64,000 bases of DNA from Lycorma delicatula (taxonomy: Eukaryota; Arthropoda; Insecta; Hemiptera; Fulgoridae). The notes under the pieces are model-generated. The model made no database searches. It was not told the DNA's origin and saw nothing but the letters and a program-made list of their open reading frames with translations. The DNA is taken from NCBI RefSeq assembly GCF_047948215.1, contig NC_134455.1, forward strand, positions 79,783,689 to 79,847,688, given 5' to 3'. The translations under genes and the position numbers were made by a program. This document shows, piece after piece, positions 21,215-32,454 of this stretch (positions are counted from its first letter, which is position 1; each line of letters opens with the position of its first letter).

Positions 21215-22730
21215 AACATTTTTTTAGACAAAAACAAACTTTTTTCGAAAATTTACAGTTATTAGACTCTACTTAAAGATCTGTTATTATTTCTATCATC
21301 CTATTTTTTCAGATATTATCTATTGTAAATTAAAATTAAACAAATAAAGAATAACCTAACAGACATGGTAGTGTTTGAAAATATATTGTTAGAGATTTTT
21401 TACAGACGTATATTTTATTGAAACAGTACTGTTTGGTTTTGTGGAGTTTTTTTATTTTACTCATTTTTCTAACATAATTTTGAATATTTTATCGAAAAAT
21501 TTAATAAATAAAACATTCATGGACAAAAAAAAAGTTTTACAGTTAGAATTAAATAAAGAAAAAATATTACTTTCCGCAAAAGAAAACATACTATGTTTAA
21601 TTCCAATTCGTTACAATTTTCATCTGTTAAAGATTTAAATTTTTTATTCAACTTTCATTAAATATAACTGTTTGATATAGGAAATACACTTAAATAAAAA
21701 AAGTAGGGAAGATAAGGAGAAAGGCGTTTACAAACAGCATAAGTTTAAATACCGGAGGCAGTGTTTTCAGAGGATGGAAAATTTAAATAGAACTAAGCTA
21801 AGGAAAAAGAGTTTTTTTAAAGTAAAATTATATAAAAAGTTAATAATATATGTCAAAAAAAAAAATAAAATTAAATAAACTCCGTTGAAATCAAACTATA
21901 ACAAGTTACATAAAGTAACAGCATTATTTTTTAGAACAGTTAAATATATTTTAGAGGGTGTTAACTAGTATTATAAGAAAGAAATGCATGTAAAGTATTA
22001 GAAATTAAACGAAGCATCCGAGGGGAAAAAGAAAGATTTCATTTGGGGTTGTTTAGTGTAAGGGTATGAGCTTAGAAGGATGAGTGCGGAGGGATGTAGG
22101 AAGAATGATGGATGCAACACGACATTAGCAGTGACCCTCCTACCAGACTACCAACGAATGCAGTACGAAGGATAACAACAGAAATCATCTTCAGGTGTAG
22201 CATTAAAAGATGCCTTCATGCATACTTGCATAAACCATTCAATATCATTCTAATAATATTTCAGGTTTAAAAAGAAAGCAGATTTTCTATATTAAAATAT
22301 TCTTTAGAACATAAAACGTACGTAGTTCCTCTTATTATAATTTACAAATTAAAAATCATTTTATATTTTTGCCGTTGTTTTTTATTTAAATAGTATTGTT
22401 TTTTATATTTATTTAATCTGTTATTACAAGCGTCAGTTGTTTAACTGGCTGATAAACTGACTGAAATACTGAAATTCGATTCCCATCTCGGATAAGTTAT
22501 AATAGAATCGAAATTAGTTTTTTTAAGAATCACATTTAAGAGAACAAACTTTTAAAAAATTGCAGTAAAAGTAATGTTCCAGTATTTCTCCATTAAATTT
22601 AAATTTTTATAATTTGTCCCAAATTAAAAATTAGTAATAACTAATAATCTACTAACTTACACTATCCGAATAAGAGAAGGGATAAAAGAATAAGAGAAGG
22701 AAATTATAAAAGAACTCAAAGAGTAGAATT
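21215..22730. other. AT-rich spacer
   Basis: No domain or element seen. A slightly GC-richer tract at 22060-22220 is unassigned. Confidence 0.55.
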
Positions 22731-22732
22731 TT

Positions 22733-23498
22733 TACTTTTTCGTCTAGCGCTACAGCTTTAAAAGGGAAAGTACTGCAATCGGACTGGATTCACCAGATCT
22801 TGACGTTCTGACACCCAAGGAACCCAAAAAGTTCAAAAACCGGATAAAAAATTTCGGTTGTTAATGTTCGTATGTACGTGTGTATGTTCGGTGTCGCCCT
22901 CTAAATCACCTTATATCTCCAGCACTACTGGATCGATTTTGACTCAACTTGGCCAGATTACCTCTATATAAGGGCCACTGATTCCATTAGATTTTTAAAT
23001 TAAAAAGTCAGAGGATGAGGCTGTAGATCAAGGTCACCCTCAATATCTCGAGATTTCGCCTAATTATGATCTTATTTTTCTTAGGCACATTTGTTAACAT
23101 TTAGAATTTTTTCAATGCTCTAAATAAACTAGTGGCTAAGTGGTTATACTGCGTCATTAAGACCTTCTCTCGCCACAAGGATCGCTAGCGTAGCATTGAC
23201 GTACAACTATTGTAGTCGACTGTATGTTGTGACGTCACAGGTGATTGGTAGACTTAAATTAATGAATAGCATTTAAAGTGTAAAAATTTATTTAAAATGG
23301 CCGCTAGTTCCAACACACTCGCACGAATGAAATACGGTATGCGCGCGCGCTTTAGTTAGAATCATTGTATTATAAAAAAAATTTTATATTTAAGAAAGTA
23401 ATAAATATTTTTAAAAAAGTTGTGTGTGTAAGCCAAGCATCAGAAAAAAACCGCGTCACGGGAAAGTCCTACAACTATGTTGCCAGTTTTTTTTTTAT
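22733..23498 (+). repeat. Dispersed repeat F, subtype B, copy 2
   Basis: Same block order as 7172-8012. Subtype B lacks the minus-strand tRNA-like module and instead has a plus-strand A-box-like segment CTAGTGGCTAAGTGGTTAT at about 23129. It ends in a GTTGCCAG plus T run. Confidence 0.7.
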
Positions 23499-23570
23499 CT
23501 AATTTGTTTTTTTTTTTAAATCGAGTTTGCTCTTAATTTTTTATTTTATTTGTTTAAATTTAGCCCACCG

Positions 23571-23860
23571 TGTTGGTCTAGTGGTTAACTCGTCGTCCTA
23601 AATCAGTTGTTTAATACCTGATTTTCGAAGTCGAAGGTTCTTCTCAGGTTCGAATCCTAGTAAAAGGTTGTTGCTTTTATATGAATTTGAATACTAACCA
23701 GTGGATGCCAGTGGATACTTTGGTTGGGGTTCGATTAACTATACATCTCAGGAATGGTTGGCTTGTTCTACGAGACTGCACCTCATTACATGTGATATAT
23801 ATCATCTTTATCTCATTGAGCCATGGCAGGGGGGGTGCTTATTGTTCACTATTTAACAGA
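23571..23860 (+). mobile_element. tRNA-derived SINE, family B, full length
   Basis: The head GCCCACCGTGTTGGTCTAGT continues GGTTAACTCGTC (A-box region); the B box is CAGGTTCGAATCCTAG at about 23647-23662. The body follows (GGATACTTTGGTTGGGGTTC, ACATCTCAGGAATGG, GAGACTGCACCTCATT), in the same order as the minus-strand copies. Pol III boxes are visible, but the tRNA fold is interrupted between them. The 3' end is diverged, so the end is approximate. Confidence 0.75.
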
Positions 23861-23864
23861 TTGA

Positions 23865-25490
23865 AACGATACATTAGAAATAAATTTTTTAAAAATTGTA
23901 CAGACATACAAAAACATAAAAATATAACAAAATTCTTAACAAGAAATGCAAAGGCGAGAAATGTGCTTGATAGAACTAAAACAAAATTGCAGAGAAACAA
24001 TTAACAGAGGCTTAAGGTGAGCTAAGGCTCTCTCGAAATGCGAAAATATGAATTTTTTTTTATCATAACTTACGTTTTTTGAAACTGGCTTGAAAATGTA
24101 AGAAAAAGCAATCAGAATCACATCACCGCCTCTATATTATAATATTATACAGAAGTAAACTATAAAATTTCGTATGTAGTAATATTTTAAGATGGATGTG
24201 TATAAAATATGTGTTGTAAAAATAAAAAAATAAAAAACAGTAAATTTATATTTGATTTTGTGCTAAAATCAAAATGGAATACATTACAAAAAAAAATACT
24301 GACTTTCAGAAAACTGGACTAAAAATAATAAAAGTATACTTATAAAATTCTTTATACTTCGACATTTTGTAATAAATTCGTCGCTAAATTATATTAAATA
24401 CCAGAAACTCAACCTTTAATGTGGCACTACTTTAAAAAATTGAAATTTAAGGATTAGTATGAAATACATAAAAGTATAGTAAAGATATAAAATACCTTTC
24501 ATACGCTTTCAAGTAGATTTTATTTATTTTTTAAACGTATAATTTCATTTCTAATTGAATAATTTTACCACGTACTGGTGTTTCTAAATTTTTCGGTAAA
24601 TATATTTAAAAAAAAAATGGCGATTTATTTCTACTTTATTTGTATATCGTAGGTAAGAAGTGTATTTGTTAATCTGATATAATTTATCAAATATTAATTC
24701 TATTTCATTGGCGTGTACATGATGTGTAGACATGTGTGTGTTTGGATGCAAAGAATTGCAATAATTCAAAAGTGATGAGTGGTTGAGGTTATAAAAATAA
24801 ATAGTGAAAAAAAAAGTTAAAAAGAGAGAGTAATATAAGATGAAAAAGGACGCAGCTATATTATTCCAAATGCATTCATGCATAACAGATCAACTAGAAG
24901 TGAATATGTACATCAATATGAACTAAATCAGAATAACAGCCCATTAAAATTCAAGTAAAATCACATTTAATTTCTCGTCTATCGTATACTCTTCTAGAGA
25001 CTACGTCTGTTTATTCAAGTAAAACGTAAAAATATTACTAGATTCTCTGAAAAAAATGATGTTGCATGTATGACTTCCTCTAAAGAATAAAATACTATTT
25101 AAATTAAAACAACCAAGTATAATTTCCTCCCAATAGATCCGAGTAAATAATAATAATAATAATTAAGTAATAATAATCTTGTATTTAAAGATAACATTTT
25201 TAAATTAGATAGTGTATGCTTTTTATAATTAATTCAGTTTTTAAGGATGTTCCTTGAGAATACCAATGTATTTTTAAAACAGAAATATTTTTGAACGAAA
25301 ATTACTGTTTATAACGATACTGTCTATAACCGTTTATAAATATCAGAAATACATGCCTATAGATATATAATATATTTAACGTAGATTGACAAAATATTAG
25401 GACTTTAAAGTTATTGTCCTTCTACTGACACCTACAAATATACAGTAACTTATCTAAATCCAAATATGTTCGGTAACTTCATCAACAAAT
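23865..25490. other. AT-rich spacer
   Basis: No recognisable domain in either strand; a few frames of 60-100 codons have low-complexity Ile/Phe/Lys-rich translations. Confidence 0.55.
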
Positions 25491-25494
25491 ATAT

Positions 25495-25866
25495 TCAGTG
25501 TATCACGAAGTTCTATGAAAGATATAATATATCTTTCATGACCTATTGTACTCGTGAAAATAATGGAAAAATTTCATATAAACATATGTTTTAAATGCTT
25601 CGAATGCGAATTACGGCTTCTAAAAGTTTTCGCTAGGATTTCAGCTACCCTAATGAAATGTACCCGTATTGAAATTTTTAGGACATTGGTCAAGGGAAGA
25701 ATTAGTGATTTCTTATGGATTTTAACCTGAAAAATTGAATAAAATAGGTCCAATAACCGTGTCTGCAGAAAGTTTTGAGAAATCTGGGATGGAAACCAAT
25801 AAATTGTGGTAAAAACTTGTTTTCTATGTTTGACGTACAGCAACTTTGTTAAACGGGTAATAAACA
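25495..25866 (-). repeat. Inverted repeat H, left arm
   Basis: Reverse complement of this stretch matches 27768-28125 over about 360 bp: ACCACAATTTATTGGTTT, CAGATTTCTCAAAA, CTTATTCAATTTTTCAG-like, GTCCTAAAAATTTCA, AACATATGTTTAT and GAACTTCGTGATA occur in order. No domain in the frames. Confidence 0.7.
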
Positions 25867-25961
25867 CAAAAAAAGTATAGACAAAACTTGTAGAGAATTT
25901 AATTCTGAACAAAACGGCGTAAGATAAGTAGAGTAAAACAAAGACAAGTTAAAATTTTTAT

Positions 25962-26255
25962 TTAGAGATAGAACCCAGGACTGCGCTGAACTTCATCGAA
26001 AATAATTTCATCAATAACAGCGCCAAGCTGTACAGACCTATCGCAGCTGGTACGAATACTAGATATAGATAGTGAACCTGTTTCCCGACGACTGTCGAAA
26101 GCCGCGCTATTTGTTTTGGGATCTGGAATCCTGCAATTCAGAAAGCGTATTTCATATTCTACTGCAGAAGCTGCAACATTACCATTACACGCATCCAAAA
26201 AATACCAAATCAGCGCATTACTATGTCGTAAATAAGTACATTCCTTCAAAAGCAA
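25962..26255 (-). pseudogene. Transposase N-terminal HTH (DUF4817-like) fragment
   Basis: The 97-codon frame reads ALIWYFLDACNGNVAASAVE, then a segment ending NCRIPDPKTNSAAF and RRETGSLSISSIRTSCDRSV. The order [YF]-x-x-C-N-G-N-A-x-x-A-x-x-E-Y-x-x-R-[FY]-P-N-R-R-I-P-x-x-x-T...R-E-T-G-S is that of the DUF4817/HTH heads found on IS630/mariner-type insect transposases. The rest of the transposase is missing, and the frame ends soon after the HTH. It lies between the inverted arms at 25495 and 27768. Identification rests on a motif pattern recalled from the family. Confidence 0.5.
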
Positions 26256-26491
26256 TCTATCACATTCAAAGTTAAATTAACGGACAATCTTCGCTAACTA
26301 GTTTACAACTAGCATAGTTCACAGTACCCGGATATACTTAATGTACCTTACAGGATGATTTAAACATTAATATATCGTTGCGCGTTGTTGATCAGTTGTT
26401 ACTTTATTGCCAACTTTGAAATAATAATTTTTCAAATAATTTATTATTGTATTTCTATTATCAATAAAAACATCTGATTTGACAATACATG

Positions 26492-27469
26492 ACTTCCTTG
26501 TACGCCGATTAAATGACATATACACATTTATTTCTGCACTTCATTTAAACTTACATGATTTGAAAGTGTACGATCCTCCAATTCTTTAATACAGTGGACA
26601 GTTACACAATTGCATTGTGGTGGACACCATGTCCACCACAACACATTCACAATTGCAGCACAAAAAACATTCTTTTGTGGTGTCCGTATCAACGTTTTAT
26701 ATTAGTTTATATATTAATTTTGCTCCATGTTGCTCAAGTAGTTATGTTGTGTAAATGAGAACATGACGGAACGAATCCGACTTCATATACATTTTTTTTG
26801 TTTTTTTTTAATAATTAATTTTATTAATTAATTTATTTGAATAATTATTTTTTTAATTATTAATAATTATTAACCTCTGCAAAAACTTTTTGAATTAAAA
26901 TGAAAAGTACATAAAATTTTATTTCAGTAATAAATTCTGATTTGTTTTCATTTTTTTTATTATTGAAATTATTACTTGTAATTTTACAATCAGAAGTTAA
27001 TAATTATGAATAAATCAATGTATTTAAATAAAAGAAAAATAAGTTTAAAAATATATATATGAAGTCCGATTCAAACCGATGTGTAAGATCCAAATATTTC
27101 ATTAATTAAAATTTAATTTGGCTTTAACTCTGGAACCAATGGAAATAAGTACCACTTATGATTTCGTTGAAAAGCTCTCAATAAAGGCTTATTACTGTAG
27201 TTAAGAAGAAGTCAGAGATTCAACTTTTTCGGATTTTGGGCTGTTTTGGACACTATTGGTTCAGTCGATTGCAATCAAAACGGGAGGTGCACAATTGGAT
27301 GTTACCACAGTTCTACATTAAAAATTTCAACATTCTACGGCTAATCGTTTTTGAGTTATACGAAATACATACGTACAGACGTCACGCCGAAACTAGTTAA
27401 AATGGATATTTCTGTCGAATCTGAAAACCAAAATTTTCAAAATACTTCCTTTACTTCATTCAAAGAAGT
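26492..27469 (+). mobile_element. MITE with ACTTCCTTGTAC ends, copy 3
   Basis: The left end ACTTCCTTGTAC is intact; the right end has diverged (TTCAAAGAAGT). Internal blocks match 1304-2269. It carries a private insertion-like hairpin TGTGGTGGAC-ACCAT-GTCCACCACA at 26616-26640. The internal palindrome spans about 26765-27090. No coding sequence. Confidence 0.75.
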
Positions 27470-27767
27470 AAAGATTATTATCAAAGTAATCTTTATGCAT
27501 TTATTTTTTTATAATCGTGTAATTTCCAAGTTTTAAAAAATTGTTAACTTTAATTTTTTCAGTAAATTTTGTTTTTACAAATTATCACAAAAAAAAATAT
27601 TGTTTTTTGTTTACATTATAAAAGTACTTTTCTGACAAATGTAGTAATGTACTGTTTCTAAATAAAATTCTAATTTTTATGACTTTTTTTGTTTTATTCA
27701 ACTTATCTTGCATAATTTTGTAGACAATTAAACTTGGTAAAAGAGTTTTTTAAAAGATATTTCTCTT

Positions 27768-28125
27768 TATTGCCCATTTAACAAAGTCACTGTACGTCAT
27801 ATAATAATATAAAAAACGACGGTTTTTACCACAATTTATTGGTTTTACTCAGATTTCTCAAAAACATCTGCAGATAAGGTTCTTGGATTTATCTTATTCA
27901 ATTTTTCAGATCAAAAACCATAAATCACTTATTTTTCGCCGTATTTAACGTCCTAAAAATTTCAGTCGACCACATTTCACCGGGATAGCTGAAATCCAAT
28001 CGAAATCTACTAGCCGTAACTCGCAAACGAAGCATTTTAGAACATATGTTTATGTGTACTTTTTCTATTATTTTCACGACTAGAAGAGGTTATGAAAATC
28101 TCGGGAGAACTTCGTGATATACGAG
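27768..28125 (+). repeat. Inverted repeat H, right arm
   Basis: Plus-strand partner of 25495-25866 (see there). The arms enclose about 1.9 kb with MITE copy 3 and the HTH fragment. Confidence 0.7.
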
Positions 28126-28134
28126 TACAATGTA

Positions 28135-28320
28135 TGTAAAATATTTTCTACAGCTAAAATGCTCTAAATTTGATCCAAATCGTTTCATCCAGTCTGGAGA
28201 TATCAAGAAAAAACAACAAGCCGATATACATACATCCTTCCATAACTTTTCAATGGTAAAGTTGTATTTTTTCGTTAGAAGAGGATATGTAAAAACCCGC
28301 ATCTAAAATTTTTACTGGAT
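28135..28320 (-). repeat. Dispersed repeat G, copy 1
   Basis: On the minus strand it reads GGATGTATGTATATCGGCTT, then TGATATCTCCAGACTGGATG and GGATCAAATTT. Similar text occurs at 34605-34760 and 44255-44420 on the plus strand. This is a widespread style of arthropod repeat; class unknown. Confidence 0.45.
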
Positions 28321-30160
28321 TAGGATACTTTTCTTTATATACAGGTGTTCAAAAGGTGACGCAACCTTATGGGAAAATGAGTAAGTTATAATAGTTATTG
28401 AAATTGGTTTCCATTGTGATTCACATAATTGAATACGCGGTTGCATGCTCTTGAACACATGTAACGTTTGTTGAGGAATTGCAGCAACACAACGTTGAAT
28501 TTCGCGCTGCAATTCGAGAATGGTGTGACGATGGCTTTTGTAAGCAGCATTCTTAAGGTATCCCCACAAGAAAAAGGTCAGGAGAAGATAAATCAGGAGA
28601 CCGAGGAGGCCACAACCCCTTCGAAATCACGTGTCCATGAAAACACTGATTCAAGAAAGTCAGAGTGTTGTTGACTACCGTTTATGAGCTGTAACATTGT
28701 CCTGCTCGTGAAAACCTGTCCTGAAACCAGGTGTACAATAGCCGGTCTGTAGGTATACTGTTTACATATCGTTGCACCATCTGTAAGTAGCGCTCACTTT
28801 TCACTGTGGCATGAAATAATGTTATGAAGATTCGCCTACGTAAAATTGCGCACCAAACGTTTGGTCCATGCAGCTGATGTAGATTTTCCGTATACCAAAT
28901 GCGTGAATTCTGTGCGCTCACGTATCCATCAAGATAGAACCATACCTCGTCAGACCGAAACCAATCATCGAGTTCTTTCCCATCTGGCATTACAGATGAC
29001 AAGAACCACTGACAGAAAGCTACATGTTTTCCAGTTTCTGCAGGTAACAACTCGTGAACAACACGAATTTTGTACGGCTGTATCTTTAAACACTTGCACA
29101 ATGTCGTGTGAGCACTACCGACGGAGAGATCAGACCGGCTACATAGGCGTCGCACAGACTTCTTGTTGGAACTAACAGAACATGCAGCTTTTTTTTTTGT
29201 TTTCGGTGAGTTGACGGAATACCGTTTACGTACTGAGTGTCGAACTCGCTAACAGGTTCCACAAGATATTGTTAAGTGCGTATGTGCGCCTGCGCCCTGC
29301 CGACTAAACCTCCTATTTCACCGGCCATCCCCTCCCGAGGCCGGTCCCGCAGTTAAGCATTACACGGCCCCGAGAGGTGCCTTTAGGGTCCAGCAATCCG
29401 GAGTCGTCGTGCTTCATCACCGTCACCCATCCGCACAAGTGCACACGCACGACGGCTCCGCAGGAGGCTGTCCTTCACCCTTTCTCCTTTTCTTCATCTG
29501 AATTTCAGGACTTATATGGGCTACTCTGAATTCCTGCTGTGTATTCTTCGGTCCTGAAACTTCTACGGGTTTGTTATCATGCTCCATCTTATTCTCTGGC
29601 TTCTCTCGCTTTTATTTTCAATATACGTGCACCGCCTTGTCCCACTTTGATCTTCCTGTTAGCATGTATCCGACCGTTGTTTCTGGAGAAAGCCAGCATA
29701 ACCCAATGTTTTGTCACACCGCATCCCACCGATGACATAAGTAAATAGTATGCTCAACAGTGTCTTCAAGGTCGCAGTACCGGCATGCTCCAGATACTCT
29801 CCTGCCGAATCGATGTAGGTAGGCCTCAAACTCGCCATGCTCCGACAGGAGCTCCATGAGATAGAAGCCAACCTCACCAAAGCCTCTCTGCACCCATATG
29901 TCCAAACATGCAGCTTGTACGTCGATCAACTTTACAGGTGTTGCATCTGTCACACTCCCTGTCTCTTGGAACTTATCATACAGCCGCTTGATGAAGGACT
30001 TTTTTGGTGCATCCACACTATAATTTTTTTGTGAAGGCATTCTTCGTCTGGACACAACTGGCACATCTAATGTATTGGGAGAAAATGAATATTCTCTGGT
30101 GCATTGTGTAACCCATTTTTCCATAATTAAATATGTAACAAAAGAAGGAAACATTCTTCC
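28320..30160 (-). pseudogene. Mariner/IS630-like transposase, split by a LINE
   Basis: The N-terminal part (about 30140-29917) has the HTH text FIKRLYDKFQETGSVTDATP. The frame ends at the LINE, but the codons on each side of the 12-bp duplication are in phase: VQAAC on one side and SVSSNKKSVRRLCSRSDLSV on the other. The body (29155-28682) reads KIQPYKIRVVHELLP, HVAFCQWFLSSV, then DDWFRSDEVWFYLDGYVS (first catalytic Asp) and GPNVWCAI. A stop falls at 28682. Beyond it come ISKGLWPPRSPDLSSPDLF (third acidic site) and, in a shifted frame, GYLKNAAYKSH and ELQREIQ. So the copy has one stop and one frameshift besides the LINE. The DDE-type catalytic residues I can place are Asp in SDE and Asp in SSPD; the middle one is probably in WFQD. 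Confidence 0.85.
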
Positions 30161-30182
30161 GTAAGGTTTTTTGAACACCCTG
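28342..30182 (-). mobile_element. Mariner/IS630-like transposon with TIRs and TA duplication, LINE inside
   Basis: The left end reads CAGGTGTTCAAAAGGTGACG and the reverse complement of the right end reads CAGGGTGTTCAAAAAACCTT; CCTTATGGGA and CCTTACGGAA extend the match. TA lies at 28340-28341 and 30183-30184. Without the LINE at 29191-29904 and one 12-bp duplication the element is about 1.1 kb. Confidence 0.82.
29191..29904 (-). mobile_element. 5'-truncated LINE (R1-like 3' end) inside the mariner
   Basis: The minus-strand frame reads GFGEVGFYLMELLSEHGEFE, then LHRFGRRVSGACRYC and DLEDTVEHTIYLCHRW, the Cys-Cys-His-Cys motif at the C-terminus of R1-group ORF2. The normal His that the copy at 2995 has lost is kept here. 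A T run at 29191-29198 is the poly-A tail. The direct repeat AACATGCAGCTT lies at 29179-29190 and 29905-29916. The 3' untranslated part is GC-rich (29280-29480). No RT domain remains. The 3' untranslated sequence differs from that of the LINE at 2995, so these are probably two lineages. Confidence 0.83.
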
Positions 30183-30338
30183 TAGTACACTGCATAGTAT
30201 CTGTACAATAGAACTAAACAGTCGGGAAGATAAAAAATTAAATTACCTTCACTTTGCAATGTCTTAAATATGTATCAGTCGAGAATTATTTAGTAAAAAA
30301 TTTCGGGTCGTATATTTACACCAAATTGTATTAAAATA

Positions 30339-32451
30339 CTAGCTGTACCCGCCACGCTTCGCTGTGGCACATTGTGGTTGCATGGATGAGAAATGAGAAA
30401 CAAAACAAAGCATACGTTTCATAAAAGTTTAATTTTGCAATACTTGTGGAAATACAATATTTTTTTGTTTTTCCACTGTCTGCGTAAATATAAAGGCTAT
30501 CTATCTGGTTTGCCGACTCGGGAACACGCACATACAGTTGTCCATGTGAGAAGCAATCCGCATCTAAATCTAAACCACACAATTCTAAAGATTGACCTTG
30601 AGCTTTATTGATTGTGACTGCAAATGCCAATCGAATTGGGAATTGCAATCTTTTAAATTGAAATGGTGTATCGGTCGGGATCATGGGTATTCGAGGAATG
30701 AGGACATCTTCACCTTTGAAAGGCCCCGTTAAAATCGTTGCTTCCACTACGTTATTCATCAATTCTTAACTGCAAGTCGCGTGCCGTTGCCGAGTTTTGA
30801 ATGATTAATATTCCGCAACAGGATAATTGGCACACCTATTTTCAATTTTGATATGTGTGGTGGCATCCCTGCCAGATCAAGTGAGTTTAAAAATTCCGTT
30901 GGATAATTAACTACTTCATCTGCTTCCACAACGGTGTCTATCGACTTATATGTAATTTCCTCACTTTGAATGCTGGATTGAATAACATTATTAAGTTGAT
31001 AGACATCTTTATTCTTTGCGGCAAGGATAGCTCGTTCACTGAGCCAATCATGATTTCTATGATTAATTTGAATATCAGGAAATACTTTTTCGATCAGTTC
31101 TTCTTTCGATGTTAATATATTAAAAAATTATCAGGAAATGATATTCGTCTAGACGTCTCATCGACTGGCAGCTGTCCGTTTCTAATGTCCAGTAACTGTC
31201 GTGAGAATACCTCAGCTGATGGATCATTCTGCAACTGGACACGCATATTCGTAGTCAACTGCAATGTACGTATGTGTCGCCACAGTGTTGAATATTTCAG
31301 GCAAGCATCGTAACGATCCATCAAGAGCTTTAAGCGATTTTTTATTTGCCATCGTGCATTCATCCCAAATAATGAGTTTACATTTATGTAATACTTTTCC
31401 CATACAGGATGCTTTGGAAATATTGCACGTGGCAGTCTCGATGATTTGCAACTTCAGAGCTGCATGCGCAGTCCTTCCACCTGGTAAAAATGTCGCAGCT
31501 ATTCCAGACGAAGCAAGGCTATGTCATGTTTTGATCGAACCGTTGCTAGAATCAATCTAATGAGGAATGTTTTCCCAGTTCCTCCTGGCACATCCAAGAA
31601 GAAGGTCCCCCCAACTCCGTCATTTATCATTTGCATTATGCGATCATAAATGCCTTTCTGTTCACGCGTTAATTTGGGAATGTTTGATTGGACATATGAC
31701 TGAAGATCACCAATGTTGTATCTCTGTTCACGGCGTAAATCCACATCAAATAAAGCAATCGCAGCTCGGGTGGGTGCTGGCATTCCCAATTGACTAAGAA
31801 CTTTATTTGCATTAGCTAAGCACTTGTCTTCAATATTTATCAATGCTTCGTTGTAAATTCCTTCTGTAAATTCAGACAAAAGTGAATATTTAACCTAACA
31901 AAGGATTTTTTGGTCATTATGTAGGGATATTATTTTCTGTGTATTTGGTTATATCGACTTTTTTTGTTTGCATATTCTTAAGTATATCTGGGCTATAAGA
32001 AAGTTGGGTGTTTTAATTTATTTACTGTAAGTCATCCTTCTTTGTGGCTTTTCTTTTTGTTTTGGTGTTTTTTTTTTTTTTTTTTTAATAAAATACAGAT
32101 GTTTAGCTGTTAAATATAATTCAAAGAAATTTATTACTTAATCAGCTGTGATTTTGTTTACATTGGCAACGGCCATACGGGCTCTTTGTGATTGGTCGTT
32201 GTGTTTGACATCGGCCATCTTGCATTGATCTGATTGGTTTTCCTTTATTTACATTTCCATCTGATTTATTAGCCTCTTATTTATTAAAAAACTGTACAAA
32301 TTAAAAATAGATAAATAGATTTATTAAAAATAGATGAAAACAATCTTTGATGCGGGTTATATATCGTGCTAAAATTTGAGCTCAATCTGTGCAGAAAATT
32401 TTGAGTTTTTGAAGCGTACACAAACGAACTTAACATTTTTATATATATAGA
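30339..32451 (-). mobile_element. Helitron with both termini, internally deleted
   Basis: Read on the minus strand the element starts TCTATATATATAAAAATG (5' TC, preceded by A) and ends with the hairpin GCCACAGCGAAGCGTGGC, then GGGTACAG and CTAG, followed by T. A 5' TC, a 3' CTRR about ten bases after a hairpin, and insertion between A and T with no duplication are the defining marks of Helitrons. The body carries a helicase relic but the Rep nuclease region is not seen, and 2113 bp is well below the usual 5-6 kb or more of an autonomous copy. Confidence 0.85.
30340..31879 (-). pseudogene. Helitron PIF1-like helicase, broken
   Basis: This is the 5'-to-3' DNA helicase half of the Helitron Rep-Hel protein. 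The relic starts in frame with NKVLSQLGMPAPTR. Walker A is FFLDVPGGTGKTFLIRLIL (about 31620-31560). A second frame reads KLQIIETATCNISKASCMGK, then CKLIIWDECTMANKKSL (Walker B, Asp-Glu). A third piece reads RNGQLPVDETSRRISFPDNF, and the C-terminal piece (30762-30331) has MIPTDTPFQFKRLQFPIRLA, FAVTINKAQGQSLE and SHGQLYVRVPES, the helicase motifs V/VI. Several frameshifts separate them. Domain order is that of PIF1 helicases and no Rep HUH motif precedes it. A cellular PIF1 is excluded by the Helitron ends. Confidence 0.88.
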
Positions 32452-32454
32452 TTC

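Noticed and set aside
24584..24883. Minus-strand membrane-like frame (99 codons, Phe/Tyr/Leu rich)
   Set aside because: Composition is what AT-rich DNA gives by chance; no conserved motif or neighbour supports it.
29276..29480. rRNA or other structural RNA because of high GC
   Set aside because: It is the 3' untranslated part of a LINE, bounded by a poly-A tail and a target duplication.
30331..31879. Cellular PIF1 helicase pseudogene
   Set aside because: Helitron termini enclose it, and the helicase reads in the Helitron orientation.
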